Assembly (NCBI GenBank): GCA_002898675.1
Contig: BEHW01000042.1
Span: 1 to 16,964 of the forward strand
Direction of reading: 5' to 3'
DNA length: 16,964 nucleotides
DNA from: a bacterium HR20
Lineage (GTDB): Bacteria; Bacteroidota; Ignavibacteria; Kapaibacteriales; NICIL-2
Both the position numbers and the translations under genes were made by a program. Positions 15,212 to 16,964 of the stretch are shown piece after piece. The notes under the pieces were generated by a model. It made no database searches, had not been told where the DNA came from, and saw only the letters and a list, made by a program, of their open reading frames with translations. Position 1 is the first letter of the stretch. Every line of letters begins with the position of its first letter.

Positions 15212-15657
15212 ACACTGTCCGCATCGCAAAAGAATTTCGCTGGGAAATGGGACATCGCCTTCCACTTCACAGCGGCCAGTGCAGTAACATCCACGGCCAT
15301 TCCTACCGCCTCCGGATCACTCTCGACGGCATCCCAGACGCAAGCGGAATGGTGATGGACTTCTACGAGCTGGCAACTCTTGCCCAGCCAATCGTTGACA
15401 TGCTGGACCACGCATTCCTCTGCTCGAGCGATGACGAGACAATGCAGCGCTTCTTCCGCGACCATCCAGAATTCAAAGTCGTCACTGTCCCGTTTCCGAC
15501 AACGGTTGAAAACATTTGCCGCTGGATCGCTGAGCATCTTGCCCACCAACTCCGCCGCTACCCGAACATCACACAGTTGCGTGTGCGTCTCCACGAGACT
15601 GCCACTGCGTTTGCTGAATGCGAAGTTCCACTTTCCACCACTCCGACCGCACCATGA
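15208..15657 (+). CDS. queD: 6-carboxytetrahydropterin synthase (QueD/PTPS family)
   Basis: A 149-residue enzyme that converts 7,8-dihydroneopterin triphosphate to 6-carboxytetrahydropterin, an early step of the 7-deazaguanine pathway. The zinc ligands H16, H29 and H31 and the CxxxHGH motif (C25 to H31) that marks QueD are present. The MLDHAFL segment, the PTTVENICRWIAEHL helix and the late RLHETATAFAEC segment with the catalytic Glu are typical. Eukaryote-like PTPS activity is less likely given CxxxHGH and the queF neighbour. The ATG overlaps the queF stop, and its own stop overlaps the gltX ATG, so all three are probably translationally coupled. queC and queE are not in the window. Confidence 0.94.
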   Translation: MNTVRIAKEFRWEMGHRLPLHSGQCSNIHGHSYRLRITLDGIPDASGMVMDFYELATLAQPIVDMLDHAFLCSSDDETMQRFFRDHPEFKVVTVPFPTTVENICRWIAEHLAHQLRRYPNITQLRVRLHETATAFAECEVPLSTTPTAP

Positions 15658-16964
15658 GCGTTCGCGTGCGTTTTGCACCCTCTCCAACTGGGTATCTTCA
15701 CATCGGCGGCCTCCGAACAGCGCTCTACAACTTTCTCTTCGCTCGTCACCACGGCGGGCGTTTCGTTCTCCGCATCGAGGATACTGACCGTACGCGCTAC
15801 GTCCCGGGATCCGTCGAGGACATCATGGAATCACTCCGATGGGCAGGCATCGAACCGGATGAATCACCACTCCACGGTGGAGAGTTCGGCCCTTACGTGC
15901 AGAGCGAACGCACGGAAATCTATCGCCAGCACGCACAGCAACTTCTCGAACGCCAAACCGCATACTACGCATTCGATACCCCAGAGGAGCTCGAGCGCAT
16001 GCGCGAGCGGCAGCAGGCTGCCGGCATTGCACCACACTATGACCGCAGCTCGATGCGGAACCAATTCACGCTCGGCCCGGAGGAAACGCGCCGTCTCCTT
16101 GCAGCAGGCGAGCCAGCAACGATCCGGCTCAAGGTCCCACTCCACGGCGAGGTCAAGTTCGACGACCGCATTCGTGGCACCATCGTTGTGCCATGCAAAG
16201 ACATTGACGACCAAGTGCTCCTCAAGAGCGATGGCTACCCCACCTACCACTTGGCAAACGTCGTCGACGACCACTTGATGGGCATCACCCACGTCATCCG
16301 CGGCGAAGAGTGGCTGCCTTCGACTCCCAAGCACATCTTGCTCTACCAGGCATTTGGGTGGGAACCACCCGAATTTGCGCATCTACCACTCTTGCTCAAT
16401 CCCGATCGTTCCAAGCTTAGTAAACGGCATGGCGACGTCGCGGTCCGCGATTACATCGCCAAAGGCTACTTCCCCGAAGCAATTGTGAACTTCATCGCTC
16501 TCTTAGGGTGGAACCCAAGCGGCGATCGGGAACTGTACACCATGGAAGAACTCATCGCAGCCTTCTCGCTCGAACGTGTCAACAAAGCGGGCGCTGTCTT
16601 CGATCTTGCCAAGCTCGACTGGATGAACGCTCAATACCTCAAACAACGCGTCGAACGCGACCTCCCCGGGCTTGTTGCCCAGTTGCGGCCCGTTCTTGCC
16701 CAGCGAGGCTGGAACCCCGACGATGAGTACATCGGACGCGTGATCGTCTTGCTCCACGAGCGCGTCCATCGGCTGCCAGAGATTGCCGAGTTCGGCGCCT
16801 ACATGTTCACGCTGCCTGACTACGACGAAGAGTTCTTCCGCAGTACGTGGGATGAGTCTGCCCCGGACACACTCGAACAGCTCAAAGGCATCATCGAGGC
16901 TACTGAGCCTTTTACCGCAGCAGCACTCCACGAGCAGATGAACCGCTACAGCCGCGAACGCAAC
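15654..16964 (+). CDS. gltX: Glutamyl-tRNA synthetase, 3' end beyond the window
   Basis: 437 codons are visible and the frame is open at the window edge. The enzyme charges tRNA-Glu with glutamate. The class I HIGH motif is HIGG at 16-19 after FAPSPTG, and the KMSKS motif is KLSKRHG from K254. The RIEDTDRTR segment, the YPTYHLANVVDDH and GEEWLPSTPKH blocks and the LGWNP turn all match bacterial GltX. The anticodon-binding region continues after about residue 320 to the edge. That length rules out the short GluQ-RS paralogue (about 300 residues, no anticodon domain), which would otherwise be tempting next to queuosine genes. The ATG at 15654 overlaps the queD stop (ATGA). Whether the enzyme also charges tRNA-Gln cannot be decided here. 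Confidence 0.96.
   Translation, partial: MSVRVRFAPSPTGYLHIGGLRTALYNFLFARHHGGRFVLRIEDTDRTRYVPGSVEDIMESLRWAGIEPDESPLHGGEFGPYVQSERTEIYRQHAQQLLERQTAYYAFDTPEELERMRERQQAAGIAPHYDRSSMRNQFTLGPEETRRLLAAGEPATIRLKVPLHGEVKFDDRIRGTIVVPCKDIDDQVLLKSDGYPTYHLANVVDDHLMGITHVIRGEEWLPSTPKHILLYQAFGWEPPEFAHLPLLLNPDRSKLSKRHGDVAVRDYIAKGYFPEAIVNFIALLGWNPSGDRELYTMEELIAAFSLERVNKAGAVFDLAKLDWMNAQYLKQRVERDLPGLVAQLRPVLAQRGWNPDDEYIGRVIVLLHERVHRLPEIAEFGAYMFTLPDYDEEFFRSTWDESAPDTLEQLKGIIEATEPFTAAALHEQMNRYSRERN

Noticed and set aside
15673..16278. Plus-strand open frame of 201 codons at the start of gltX
   Set aside because: The frame beginning at 15654 carries the HIGH and KMSKS motifs of GltX and stays open to the window edge; the other frame is Ser/Thr-rich noise.
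15654..16964. Idea that the synthetase next to queF-queD is a GluQ-RS that modifies queuosine
   Set aside because: GluQ-RS is about 300 residues and lacks the anticodon-binding region. This frame is already 437 codons long and continues past the edge with GltX-type sequence.

Overview
The window is a densely packed bacterial chromosome segment with almost no mobile or accessory DNA. By eye it is moderately GC-rich. The organism looks diderm: there is a monofunctional peptidoglycan transglycosylase, an exported FKBP isomerase and other proteins with Sec-type signal peptides. A type III glutamine synthetase, the style of the S6 and L9 proteins and the exported TldD-type proteins suggest a Bacteroidota/Chlorobiota (FCB) lineage. 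That placement is inference only. Several genes have clear Shine-Dalgarno sequences, which is not typical of core Bacteroidota.

Layout. (1) Minus strand, 3107 down to 72: mtgA, a UPF0173/UlaG-like metallo-hydrolase, a small DUF2892 membrane protein, an exported FKBP-type isomerase and an exported rhodanese-fold protein whose active-site Cys is Ser. A perfect 16-bp inverted repeat lies inside the rhodanese gene. (2) Plus strand, 3167 to 7379: an Lrp/AsnC regulator translationally coupled (ATGA) to a type III glutamine synthetase, then purH. A 15-bp palindrome lies between mtgA and the regulator. (3) Minus strand, 14687 down to 7436: rpsF, rplI, an exported TldD-like zinc protease, an exported TldE-like partner without the zinc ligands, ugd, a stand-alone receiver protein and an MDR oxidoreductase. 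Starts and stops overlap by 4 nt at several junctions. rpsF has a good sigma70-type promoter. (4) Plus strand, 14855 to the end: queF, queD and gltX, joined by two ATGA overlaps; gltX runs off the window.

How the genes fit together: region 2 handles glutamine synthesis and a glutamine-consuming pathway (purines) with a likely local regulator. Region 4 joins the preQ0-to-preQ1 step and the earlier QueD step of queuosine synthesis to glutamyl-tRNA synthetase. Region 3 joins ribosomal protein genes to a probable periplasmic TldD/TldE-type proteolytic complex, which I consider the most interesting item here. I saw no tRNA, rRNA, CRISPR array, insertion sequence or phage gene.
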